Assembly: GCA_020747065.1 (NCBI GenBank)
Contig: JAGMVK010000019.1
Span: 434,001-498,000 of the forward strand
Reading direction: 5' to 3'
Source: Cadophora sp. MPI-SDFR-AT-0126
Taxonomy: Eukaryota; Ascomycota; Leotiomycetes; Helotiales; Ploettnerulaceae
Length of the DNA stretch: 64,000 nt
The notes beneath the pieces are model-generated. The model saw only the letters and a list, made by a program, of their open reading frames with translations. It was not told where the DNA came from and did no database searches. The position numbers were made by a program, and so were the translations under genes. Shown here one piece after another: positions 12,134 through 22,216 of the stretch. Position 1 is the stretch's first letter. The number at the start of each line of letters is the position of its first letter.

Positions 12134-12550
12134 CTTCACTGCAAGAACAAAGAGCCTTGAATGGTAAGTATAGAAATCTCCAAGTTGCCTTCCCAAGTTA
12201 CCTTCCCAAGTTACAACACGCAAGGAAGGTGTCTCGGACTTTATAGAAAACCTCCGGTCTCCAGGCGAAAGTGGGGATCCGGCGTGATGGCCAATAGGGT
12301 GTAAGCGAGACAATTAAGGGGGACACGCGGACTTCTGCCGACTCGCCGCCTTCACGAGGAAAACAGAAACTGGAACATCTCTTCATACCATATGCGGAGA
12401 TTTGGAGGTAGGAAATTCCATGATCAATATGTATAAGAAGACTCGACGCCCCCGTTTCTTGGCAATAATGTCAGATCAAACTTTCAGCATTACCCTGATT
12501 TCCACCGCCGGCTTACGTCGAGTGTTTACTTTCTCGCTTGAGATTCCAAT
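12134..12550. promoter_or_regulatory. shared promoter of Zn2Cys6 regulator and MFS transporter
   Basis: 417 bases separate the two divergent start codons. The most striking element is a 13-bp direct repeat (CAAGTTACCTTCC) in about 2.6 copies at 12181-12214. Two CCGG sites lie further right, in CTCCGGTCT and GATCCGGCG (about 12250-12285), which contain the CGG/CCG trinucleotides bound by Gal4-type clusters. Binding is inference only. Confidence 0.5.
12181..12214. repeat. 13-bp direct repeat in divergent promoter
   Basis: Units CAAGTTGCCTTCC, CAAGTTACCTTCC and the partial CAAGTTAC follow one another without spacers. They lie about 50 bases upstream of the regulator's start codon and may be an operator or a transcribed leader repeat. 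Confidence 0.85.
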
Positions 12551-14609
12551 ATGTCGGGTTCGAAAGCCGTCGTCAATTTTTCGAACCTGGATATCGAAGC
12601 TTCGAACACTGCAACAGAGACATCTATGGCGACAAAGAAAAACGTCAGTGCAGGTGCTGTTGTTGATGGTCACGACGTATCTGACATCCAGGGTCCAACG
12701 GACGTCTCTGACGATGCTCGCTCACATGGAATCGCGTTGATATTCATGATGTGTTGTCTGATCATGGCAGTATCATTGGTGGCATCGAATGCAACTATCT
12801 TAGGAACCGTACGTGTTGCTCAGATAGCCATCGACTTTGAACCGAAGGTGATAGAACAATAGGCAATTCCCTCCATCACTTCAGAGTTCAACACAGTGCA
12901 AGACGTGGGGTGGTACTCTGCTGCATATTTTATTTCAAGGTAAGGCAGTTTCACTCAACAGACTCACCTCGAGCATCAACCTGATATCTTCGATAGCTGC
13001 GCCATGACTCCACTGACTGGTATCTTGTACCGAATGTTCAACCTCAAAGTCATGTACCTGGGATCCATTGGCGTGTTTGAACTTGGTTGTCTGATAGCCG
13101 GAACAGCACAATCATCAAACGCCATCATTGTGGGGAGAGCAATTTCTGGCATTGGCAGTGGTGGTCTAATCACAGGAACGACAACCATAATTGCTGCAAC
13201 CGTACCTTTGAGTAGGCGTGCTTTCGTTATGGGTGTTGGTATGGCATGTCTTGCCTCGGGTCAGGCTGTCGGCCCTGTACTAGGAGGAGTACTGACCAGT
13301 GTTTCATGGAGGTGGTGTTTCTACATGTGAGTTCGGCACGGTGACATAATCTTCAGTTTATGAAACGCTGACTACTTCTAGAAATCTACCGCTGGGCGGT
13401 CTTGTTGCCATCGTGATTGGCTTCTTCATGAAGCTACCTGTAAGCAGATTAACAACAAGCGAGCTTACCGTCCTTCAGCGGATCATAACTATCGACATTG
13501 TGGGTTTCTTCGGTTTTGCATCTGGTTGTATCATGTTGCTCCTCGGACTTGAGTGGGGTGGCGACAAGTTCGCCTGGAATTCGGCTACAGTGATCGGGCT
13601 TCTCTGTGGCGGAGGAACAGCGTTTGCATGCCTTGTTGGCTGGTTCGTTCACAAAGGAGATGCTGCTCTGATTCCACCACGATTGTCAAAAGATAGGATC
13701 AACGTAGCCATCGGAATCACTGCATTTGTACAGTCAGGCGGCGTTTTCACTGCTGCTTACTGGTTGCCAATTTGGTTTCAGGGCGTCAAAGGTGCTTCCC
13801 CGATATCCAGTGGGACCATGATACTGCCTTCGGTTATATCACAGCTCATAGCAGGAGTGACTTGCGGTGGTTTGGTACAAAAGACTGGATACTACCTCCC
13901 CGAGGTTATTGGGGGAAATTGTCTTGTTGTTGCCGGAGCAGCCTTAATGTCCACGATGCGACCAGACACATCCATGGGCCAGTGGATTGGATACCAAATC
14001 TTGCTCGGAACTGGAAGAGGTTTCGTGATGCAGCTGGTAAGGTCTTTTCTTTCTTTTCGACATCTCGCTTTCCAGGTGTGTAACCACGATGCTGATATCT
14101 CAAAGTTAGTGACTGCGATTCAGACAAATCTTCCAGCTGAAGACGCATCTCTCGGATCAGCTTACGTACTTTTCGCGCAATATTTTGGAGGCGCCATTTT
14201 TGCAGCCGTATCAAAGACGATCTTCACATCCTCAATCGAACCGGCTGTGTTGAAGTATGCGCCGGGTCTCAATTCAACTCTGCTGATAAATTCTGGAGTC
14301 ACTGAGCTTCGTCGTAAAGTCCCTCCAAAATATCTTGGGGGGGCTATTTTGGCTTATAATCAGTCAATCAATCATGTCTTTGTATGTCCGTACGTATTGT
14401 AATAAAAAGAAATGCTGATACTTATGACATAGTTCGTGCAACTGGCTGCGGCGTGTAGTGCTCTGTTTGCAGGTTGCTTTGTCGGGTGGAGAAAGGTCAA
14501 CGCGAAGAAGGGCTCGAAGGAGGGCCATCAGAGTAATAATACAGAAACTGCCAGAGCTGAGTCTTCAGTCACCATGGAGGACGAAGAGAAGGCGGCACCC
14601 AAGAAATAA
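12551..14609 (+). CDS. MFS drug:H+ antiporter (14-TM, DHA2-type)
   Basis: Six exons (12551-12808, 12863-12939, 12997-13326, 13382-14036, 14106-14381, 14433-14609) give 590 residues. A hydrophilic N-terminal tail of about 65 residues precedes the first membrane segment. Family signatures include DVGWYSAAYFIS after helix 1, GRAISGIGSGGLITGTTTII, and the antiporter motif C-like GQAVGPVLGGVLTSVSWRW followed by CFYINLPLGG. These mark the 14-helix drug:H+ antiporter group used for efflux of toxins and fungicides. The C-terminus is charged (KVNAKKGSKEG... ending DEEKAAPKK) and cytosolic. Intron 4 (14037-14105) is 69 bases, divisible by three and stop-free, so retention would insert 23 residues. Divergent pairing with the Zn2Cys6 regulator suggests co-regulation. 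Confidence 0.92.
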
Positions 14610-14969
14610 ACAAATTTGAAGAAGATTGTGTTATTGACTGGAATCTGGCTAGGGAAATCTAGCGATGGGAATGTTCCTGTGCAAGAGGAAGTAGATGTGA
14701 GGACCTAGGTGCCTGTATAGGCATAAAAGACACCTGCTTCAAAAATAATCAAAGAAGTTCTATAAATGAATTGACGCGAAGACATCGCGAAATATTTAAT
14801 TTAGAAGAGCGAAGTAAAAATTGAACATGATTGTTGATCGAAGTTGAATCCAGCACGCACCCCTGTCGCGGAGCGGGAAAACTTTTACCGATGCTCTCGA
14901 AATCATCAACTCAAGCTCTCCCCAACAGCACAGCGCAATCAGGTCTGCCCACGCCGAGCAACTCACACA
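14610..14969. other. intergenic region
   Basis: About 360 bases between the MFS stop codon and the S17 start, both on the plus strand. It should contain the MFS 3' end and the S17 promoter. No distinct motif was recognised. Confidence 0.5.
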
Positions 14970-15586
14970 ATGTCAACGCCTAAAGTCGTAGCCTCTGCCA
15001 CGCGACAGATAAATGCGGTCGTTGTATCAGCAGGTCTTATGCAGAAGACAGTGAAAGCACGAGTGGGCGTACAGAAATGGAATGGACATATCAAAAAGGT
15101 ATGCTTCTCCTGCGCCAATATCCTCCGAAGTTCAAGAAAGGACATTAGAGATCGAAATACAAAACATATGGCACGCCAATGAATCAAGCTAACATACCCT
15201 CCCCCTCCCAGCATTTCAACCGCAGCACCAACGTCCTCGTCCACGACCCCAACTCCTCCCTGCGCATCGGCGACATCATCTCCATCTCCCCAGGCTGGCG
15301 CTACAGCAAACACGTGCACCACGTAGTAAACAGCATCGTGGCACCATTCGGTGAGCCGATTGAGCAGAGACCTGCGGTGCCGACGCTAGAGGAGAGGTTG
15401 GAGAGCAGAGAGGCGAAGAGGAGGGCGAAGGAGGAGAGGAGGTGGGCGAGGAGTGGGAGGTCTGGGTCGCCTTGGGACTCCAGGGGGAAGGGAGAGGGAG
15501 AAGAGGGGTTAATGGGCGAGGAGGGGAAGATGGAAGAGGGACTTGGACAGGAGACTCGTGGGGGAGGAGAGAGAATACTTGTTTGA
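14970..15586 (+). CDS. mrps17: mitochondrial small-subunit ribosomal protein S17 (uS17m)
   Basis: Two exons (14970-15098, 15212-15586) give 167 residues. The S17 core is clear: NAVVVSAGLMQKTVKARVGV, then KKHFNRSTNVLVHDPNSSLR, then IGDIISISPGWRYSKHVHHVV. It binds rRNA in the small mitochondrial ribosomal subunit. The C-terminal 80 residues are a charged, Arg/Glu/Gly-rich extension with no counterpart in bacterial S17; mitochondrial S17 proteins in fungi commonly carry such tails. The start at 14970 places the conserved strand about a dozen residues in, as expected. The low-complexity end may hide an unseen intron, so the exact C-terminus is less sure than the core. Confidence 0.88.
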
Positions 15587-16001
15587 GTCGATAGAGGCAA
15601 GGCTTTGATCCCAAAGAATGAGAGTCTACGGAGGTGAAACAACCGCCAGGAAAGAAGCTCTACGCGGAAGAGAAATGTCCGATTTGTGAGGGTTCAGGGT
15701 CCGATCAAATGGATTGTAGAATATTGTACATGGTACGAGATGGACGAGAATATTGCATTGCACGGCGTCCAAATATATAAGAATGGAAAGAGGCGAGGGA
15801 AGTGTTTCAATAGACACTAGTTCTCTTCAATTGAACGGTATCACTGCTCATACAACCGACTATTTGTCCTGCCAATGCACTTTTTCAGTCCCTTAAACCA
15901 TCGATTCCCTACCACTCCCCGGCTCGCCTATCCAACTCAACCATTCTCATATTCCAGTCGACGCAAGTATAAATAAGGTGCAATACCATGAAACAATATG
16001 T
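15587..16001. other. intergenic region between convergent genes
   Basis: About 415 bases between the S17 stop (plus) and the AAA ATPase stop (minus). It is expected to hold both 3' ends. No gene or repeat is seen. Confidence 0.5.
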
Positions 16002-18772
16002 CTATCCACCCCGTTCACCAAACTCCTTCGCCCAATCCTCGAATTCTTTTAAGCCCTGTTTGCTGACACTGGGTCGGATGTTCACAAGACTTGCTTCAAA
16101 GTCTACGAACTGTATCGGTCTGATCTGATCCATGGACATGTGAAGTAAAGCTTCACCGAGTGAACGTAATGGACCCATGGCGGCATCTTTAGCCAACGCT
16201 GTGATATCCGAACCAGAGAAACCTGCAGCTAATGTCAGTATGTTATTATCATCAGTCCTGTGGGGATAGCGTACCATCAGTCAACTCAACCAGTCTTTGG
16301 ATATCATTCTCATCCAAACTATGTTTCTGATGTCCTAACAAAGTCCTCAATTGTGTTGCCCTAGTCTCATCCTCTGGCAAAGGAATATATTGTCGTCTGA
16401 CAAATCTTCGCCTGGCAGCTTCATCAATCGCCCATGGAAGATTCGTAGCCGCAAGTACAAGAACACGACTTGCGTCTCCCCGTTCTTTCTCTTTCTCACT
16501 CTGCTCTCGGCCTGCAGCTGCTCTCTGAAGATCACTCCATTGAATTAAGAATTCTGTTTTGATTCGTCTTGTGGCCTCGTGTTCTCCTGATCCAGACCGT
16601 GATGAAAGTAAAGAATCGATTTCGTCCACGAAAATGATGCTGGGTGCCAAAGCTTTGGCAAGCGAAAAGAGGGCTCGAACTAGCTTCTCAGACTCGCCAA
16701 GATATTTGCTCGTCAAACTGCTTGCTGAAATTGAGAAAAATGTTGATCTCGACTCAGTTGCGACAGCTCTCGCTAACATGGTCTTGCCAGTCCCAGGAGG
16801 GCCAAAAAGGAGCATACCTCGAGCTGGCTCGCGAAGTCCCATGAACAGATCTGGACGGAGAAATGGATACACAACCGCCTCTTTCAATGCCTTCTTGGCT
16901 ATATCGAGACCCGCAACATCATCCCAGTGAACTTCGTCACCCTGAACCACAATCTCGTTGAAAATCTGCTTCGCAGCTCCCTCATCCACACCTTTCGGTA
17001 GGTTTTTCATAAGCTGCTGTACCTTGGTTTCCCAAGCACTCTTCACTAAGTCGGCTTGAGCATCAGAATCATCGGATGTTGGCGTCGTCGGGTCTGCAAG
17101 TATCTCGCTCTCCTTTTGCTTTGGCTTCTGCTTCCTTTTTGGCTTTGCAGCTGGGCCACTGCTGCCAGTGTCTTCGTCGACACTTTGTGATGATGTATCA
17201 TCATCCCTCGGCTTCTTGACTCTTTGTGCTTTTCTTGCGGCATCCTTCTCCTGGAACCTGTCCCTATGTCGAGGTGAAGATATATTTGCGGCAACTGGCT
17301 TTCTTGACAACTTGGTCTTGGATCCTTCAGAATCACCTGGATCTCTGACTGCTGGTTTTCGTCGCAAAGGCAAATCTGTCTCAGCCTTGGTCTTTCTGGC
17401 ACTTGTTTCGGGATATTCCTTGAGATATGTTGGGTATGATAGAGGCTCGAGCTTTGCTACATTCCTTGAATGAGGCGGCGGTGGAGGCGGGGTCCTCTTC
17501 GTTCTAGGAGAACCCGATTCAAGAATAGGTGGTGAAGGGGGATCGAGATCTATCAGGTCTTGTAAAGCTGAAGGAGTAAGCATTGTGCCAGTAACAGCTC
17601 CCGGTTGGCCTGGATCCGTAGGTGGGAAGGGATATTTACTTGGTCGTCCAGAAGAGCTATATAAGTCGGCTTTTCCGGATAACAAGTCTGGAGGGCTTGG
17701 ACCTCGTGGGTGAGAGTGTGAATCTGGAATCAACGTACGAGTTCTACTATCGTACCGAACATTCTGTGAAGAGCTTGACCTTCCTGGTATTGGCTCACTT
17801 GAACTATCCTTGCGAACAGAGTCTGGCAAAGCGGTCGAACTCCTATCGGCCTCGGAATCCAAACTCCGCCCTAGTCTCTCCTTACTTCCCTTTCCAAGAG
17901 ATTGCCATGCTAGGGAGGCGGCTTGGTTAGTAACGACATCCTTTCTAGAAGATGATGTTCTTGGAGCACGAGGGCTCGGCTTTCGCCCATTTCTATCTCC
18001 TGACCGTAGAGTATGAAGCATGGTCCTGCCTTTGTCCGGACTTGGACTTCTCGATGACTTCTTCATTGGTGGTACCAGTGAGGCTGAAGACGAGGGGGTG
18101 ATGGTCCTCGGAGAAGAAGACGAAGCAAGATTTGAGGATGATCCCGCAAATGAAGGCCGGCTCCCTACAACAGCGCGCTCTGAGCTGTTCTTCGTGATCA
18201 TAGCAGGTCGTTGTGGTAGTGGTGGTCCTGGCCGCGACAGCTCTGGATAACTCACAGCTGGAACTGTGCCATTCCCAATGAATCCCTTCTCACCAGGTTC
18301 TGTCTCAGAACTATGCCTCGGTGTCCTTGACGAGGTCTTGTGGATCTTTCCATTTGAACCCTCGGTCCCAGCCTCACCCGCAGCCTCTTCCTGGCGTGAC
18401 TGCTTCAGTGCTTCCAACAAATCCACGCGCTCCTTGCACTGCATCTCCATATCTCGCAGACTGTCCTTTAGCGCTTTCTCCGTCTCAGACCTTGGAATAT
18501 AACCCGCAGGTACTCGGTACGCATTGTGATAGTATATTTGATCTAGTGCCGAACGCCATGAACGTAAAGCTTCCGCTTCATTGCCCTATATTACCCCACC
18601 GTCAGCCTTTATCTATTGATTCGCATATTCCTTCAGCGGACAACAAGCTTCAACTCTATTGCATGTCACAAGGATGGCTCACCTGGCCTTCGAAATACAC
18701 GGCTGTGGAGCAGATCAGATAGCATTCATCGTACGTCTTCTGCAGCGACGAGGAAGTCTTGTTTCGCATCAT
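16002..18772 (-). CDS. AAA ATPase of the meiotic clade (Sap1/Yta6-like)
   Basis: Three exons (18772-18683, 18585-16275, 16222-16002) give 873 residues. Residues 1-100 form a helical region with [19 protein letters not shown] that resembles an MIT-type domain. A long Ser/Pro/Arg-rich disordered stretch follows (about 110-540). The AAA module starts at [20 protein letters not shown], with Walker A GPPGTGKT near residue 625, Walker B IIFVDEID near 679 and the arginine pair in [14 protein letters not shown]. The end has the [19 protein letters not shown] helix and a Vps4-type C-terminal helix (FEDWAKEFG). This order matches the katanin/spastin/fidgetin/Vps4 clade and most closely the fungal Sap1/Yta6 group, whose cellular role is poorly defined. 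The last intron is fixed by the conserved DGFSGSD junction. A second ATG directly follows the chosen start. Confidence 0.9.
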
Positions 18773-19627
18773 GGCCGCACCGTTGAGGGCTTTCCCTTCG
18801 TCGGATCATGAATGAATGTGCGTCGGATGCAATTCTCGTGCGTGACAAGATAGAAGTTGCCTTGATTGTTTGGTGCTTCCTGAATCGCGTGCGTGTGATA
18901 GTGTGCTATGAGGACCCTTCTTGGATGGAGGTGTGCAGGTGGTGTTGACAAGGCTCTCAGTGACGTAGCGGCCCCTCGAGCCAGGCTGTTTTGGGTCAAA
19001 CCAGCCCCGCCAATAATCTAAATTCAACCTCGAAAAATAGAAAGAATATCAAAAAATTTGAAGCTATTCACAAACATAATATTACCTATGTTAGAAGGAC
19101 GGATCGGAATTCTATGTGGTTTTTCTGGGGGACAATACGAGGAAGATAGTTGCGGTCCACTGTGGGATGCTGGGTTCGCTATTGGACGATCTCGAGTTGC
19201 CGTTGCCGACCAAAGGGGGCTGTGATGACTGCGACTTGCTGCGATTGCGTTGCAACTTCATCATCACTGGAATGGGCAATTTTTGCGTGGAGCTTAAGAG
19301 AAGTGTGAGACATTGCCTAGAGCGAGGAATGATTATTAAGGATTTTGAGTTCTGTTGCGAAAGCAACCATACCGCTGCTTGGCATTGGGAATCATCAGAC
19401 GCTTTGGCCTACTCACGTAAAACTGCCACTCTGTGAATGAACTGTTAGGCAAAGAATCATCTCATTTCTGAATGGCTTAGTATATCAACAGTCTCTCAAG
19501 TCTCAAATACACGGTAATTTTTAAGGGACTTGGGAAATATTTCTTGTTCAAGATGATTCGCTGGTTTTGAAGTCTTGATTTCGGGATATTTCACTTATGC
19601 CAGATCTATTCGTGAAGTGAAATGAAC
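18773..19627. other. intergenic region, no gene recognised
   Basis: About 850 bases between the AAA ATPase start and the COG6 3' end, both on the minus strand. Opposing open frames of about 80-105 codons at 19112-19436 show no domain, and their translations are not convincing. Confidence 0.45.
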
Positions 19628-21770
19628 TCAGGACAGCAACACCCTGATCTCCCCACTTGTTCTCGGGAACAGAGCTCTCAACGGTTCTTCTCCCTCCTCT
19701 CCTTCTTCCTCCCAAATCTCGTCCGCCGCAGTAAGTTTCTCTTCCACCTCCTCGAAATCATCGCAGAACTTCTCAGCGGCCCTCTCAGTGATTTCTGCCA
19801 CCAACTTGGAGCTCTGTAACTGTTTCAGGTTCTCTGTTGCATCCATGAGTGCGGAGGGCAGGAAGTCATCTAAGATTTGACTAGCTTGCGACAAGGCATC
19901 GGGTTTGAAGGCTTCTAGTGTTCGGATGGATTTCAGATCTTCTTTAGAGGAGTCGAGCGGGGCCAGAGCCTGGAGTAAAGGTTGTAATGCAGAGGAGGTG
20001 CGGAAGAAGTGATATTGCGAGTCGGTCAATGTGGTGCTGTATTCTTCAATACTTTCGTCAATTTCTTCGATCCGTGATGCGGTGAAGTTGAATGGAGCGA
20101 GAGTATTGCGAGCAGAGAGCAAACAATTGATGGAGAATATGGCATCTGAAGGAGCTGGGAGATTTTTAGCAAGATTTTGGGCTCCCGTCATGAAAGGATC
20201 AAAAGCTTCGCTTAATATTGGACGGAAATCCGCTTCCCGACTATCAGGAGATGTGAAGGACGTCTCGTAGGTCTTCATGATGGCTGTCAATTGCTTCAGT
20301 CCATCATGTAGGAAGTCTGGTGGGTGTAGATTCAACGGCGGAGGTTGGGCGTCGCTTTGCAGACTAGCGACATGATCACGCATCAGAATGCGGAATTGGC
20401 GGAGAGCGGACTCTTCCAGTGTAGCAAGTGACTCGAGGAGAATAGAGTCGTCCCCGAGTAACTTGGAGAAGGTGACGCGGTAAAAATTGAGCAGATTGGC
20501 TATCTTGTAGGCTGTGATAGTTTCTTCATGGCTCTGAATCACTTGTCCAATCCGTTGGCGGAGTACTCGTGCTACGCCAGTGACATCACGATCGACAAGT
20601 TCATTCAATGCTTTTAGGCCATCGAAGGAGCTACTTTCTTCGTCCTCATCAGCAGCCATGCGATTCCACGGCTCGCTATCTCTACCGGCTTGGATGCCTT
20701 TGGCGATTTCGTCACCATCCGAGATGAACAGTACTTCTAGAGCTTCTCTCTCGCTGACAGTCGCGGAATGCGTCCATGCCAACATGTCGCCCACGTAGCG
20801 GAGTGGGTCATGGGCTGCTAATTCGATTGGCTTTGTCGATGCATCCTCTTCACCAGTCACAGATGATCCTGTCAAAGCTGTGTAGAAGGAGTCTGACAGA
20901 ATGTGTTCTCGAGCCTCAGCAAAGAAGTCGAGACAATTCTGGAACAGAGATGGTCTCTCAGCCAACACTCTCAAGGCCCTCCTTATGGAAGAGCTGATCT
21001 GTGGATTCTCCAAATTGAGAGATTTAAATTCTCGTTGGATCCACCTGTAGAGCTTCTGGAAGGCTCCATTAAGGTTCTTAGAAACCTGCTCCATGATCTC
21101 GAGACCTAGACGCTGATTCTCTGTCCCAAGCAGGATTTCGCAATCAGTTTGGATCTTCTTGGCTCTTGCTAGGACAGAGAAGAACTTGTCATTGACGGGT
21201 TCGGCAGTGGACGTGAGAGTTGCAATGTCATCATCTGACATGATGAAATGGGCGTTGAAAGCTTTCAATAATTGCTGCTTGCTTTCGACCTGCTCCTTCT
21301 GCTTCATCAGCTCGGAGGCCTCCTCGAGTACCGGAGCCGTCTCAAGGTGAGCTGCCGAGATGTGACGCTTCATCTCTTCACATCCCTGGTTGAGACTTGC
21401 TATCGTGAGGCCGATTCGTTTGAGTTGCTATGAGCTACGTTAATGTGCGTCACTGATGGTAATTTTGTACAAGAGTTACCTCGGCCACCTGACCAAATTC
21501 TCGAATAATGTCTCCATTGCTCTCAAGGACCTCTTTTTGAACATCAAGTCTCAACTGCCGCCGAGTTTCTGCATTATTCTGAATGTTGCGTTTGTCCAAG
21601 AGACTAAGGGCATCTCTGATATCCGAGTCTACGTATGATGCGGAAAGGACAGACGTGACTTTTGAAGCAAGCGGATTGCTTCGAGGTTGTGTTCCCGTGG
21701 GAGATGTTGGCGACTCGAAGCCATCAGTCAAACCGGACTGTTTTCGAGCCAAAAAATAATCAGACGTCAT
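19628..21770 (-). CDS. cog6: COG6, conserved oligomeric Golgi complex subunit 6
   Basis: Two exons (21770-21480, 21427-19628) split by a 52-base intron give 696 residues, the usual size of COG6. The N-terminal part has the helical tether region ([18 protein letters not shown], then [20 protein letters not shown] and [21 protein letters not shown]), followed by the all-helical body ([40 protein letters not shown]). COG6 belongs to lobe B of the COG tether, which captures retrograde vesicles at the Golgi. The gene is head to head with ATG9, with 446 bases between start codons. In yeast the COG complex is also needed for Cvt and autophagy vesicle formation, so the pairing may be functional; that link is inference from known biology. 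Confidence 0.95.
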
Positions 21771-22216
21771 ATTTCATAATAGTCATCCCCGTGTTGATGT
21801 TCAACAGATCTGAAGGTCTCGCCAACTCTCCATTTAATGGTATCCGAGGCTATTCCCAATCTGTTCTACGGCGAGGCTGAAAGTCAGCCGACATGTCGCG
21901 TTTAGCGTGCCGAAGAGCAAGGCAACATCACTTGCTTGTGCCCCCCATTATTCCCTCGAGGATGCATCCAGGTGACTCTCGAGATCACAACAACATGGCA
22001 TAAACTTGCGTCGCTCTAAAGTCATAAGACAAAACAAAGACACCAAAATCCACGGCATCTTCAGTCAAATGCTCGTTTCTTGCTTTGTATTCGTGTGGCG
22101 ACCCATGACTCTACCTCTATCCCAGCCCAGGCTCACCCATTCCCTGCCTTCCCTTCCAGCATCTACCACTCCTACGAGACCGAAAAGTGTCTCTATTCAC
22201 ACTATCTGCCACAACT
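21771..22216. promoter_or_regulatory. bidirectional promoter region of COG6 and ATG9
   Basis: 446 bases separate the two divergent starts. No TATA box stands out. There are pyrimidine-rich leaders on the ATG9 side (about 22105-22190). Shared control is plausible but not shown by the sequence. Confidence 0.45.

Noticed and set aside
19112..19436. Opposing frames of about 85 and 106 codons between the AAA ATPase and COG6
   Set aside because: Neither has a domain or a promoter-like signal, and they are antisense to each other.
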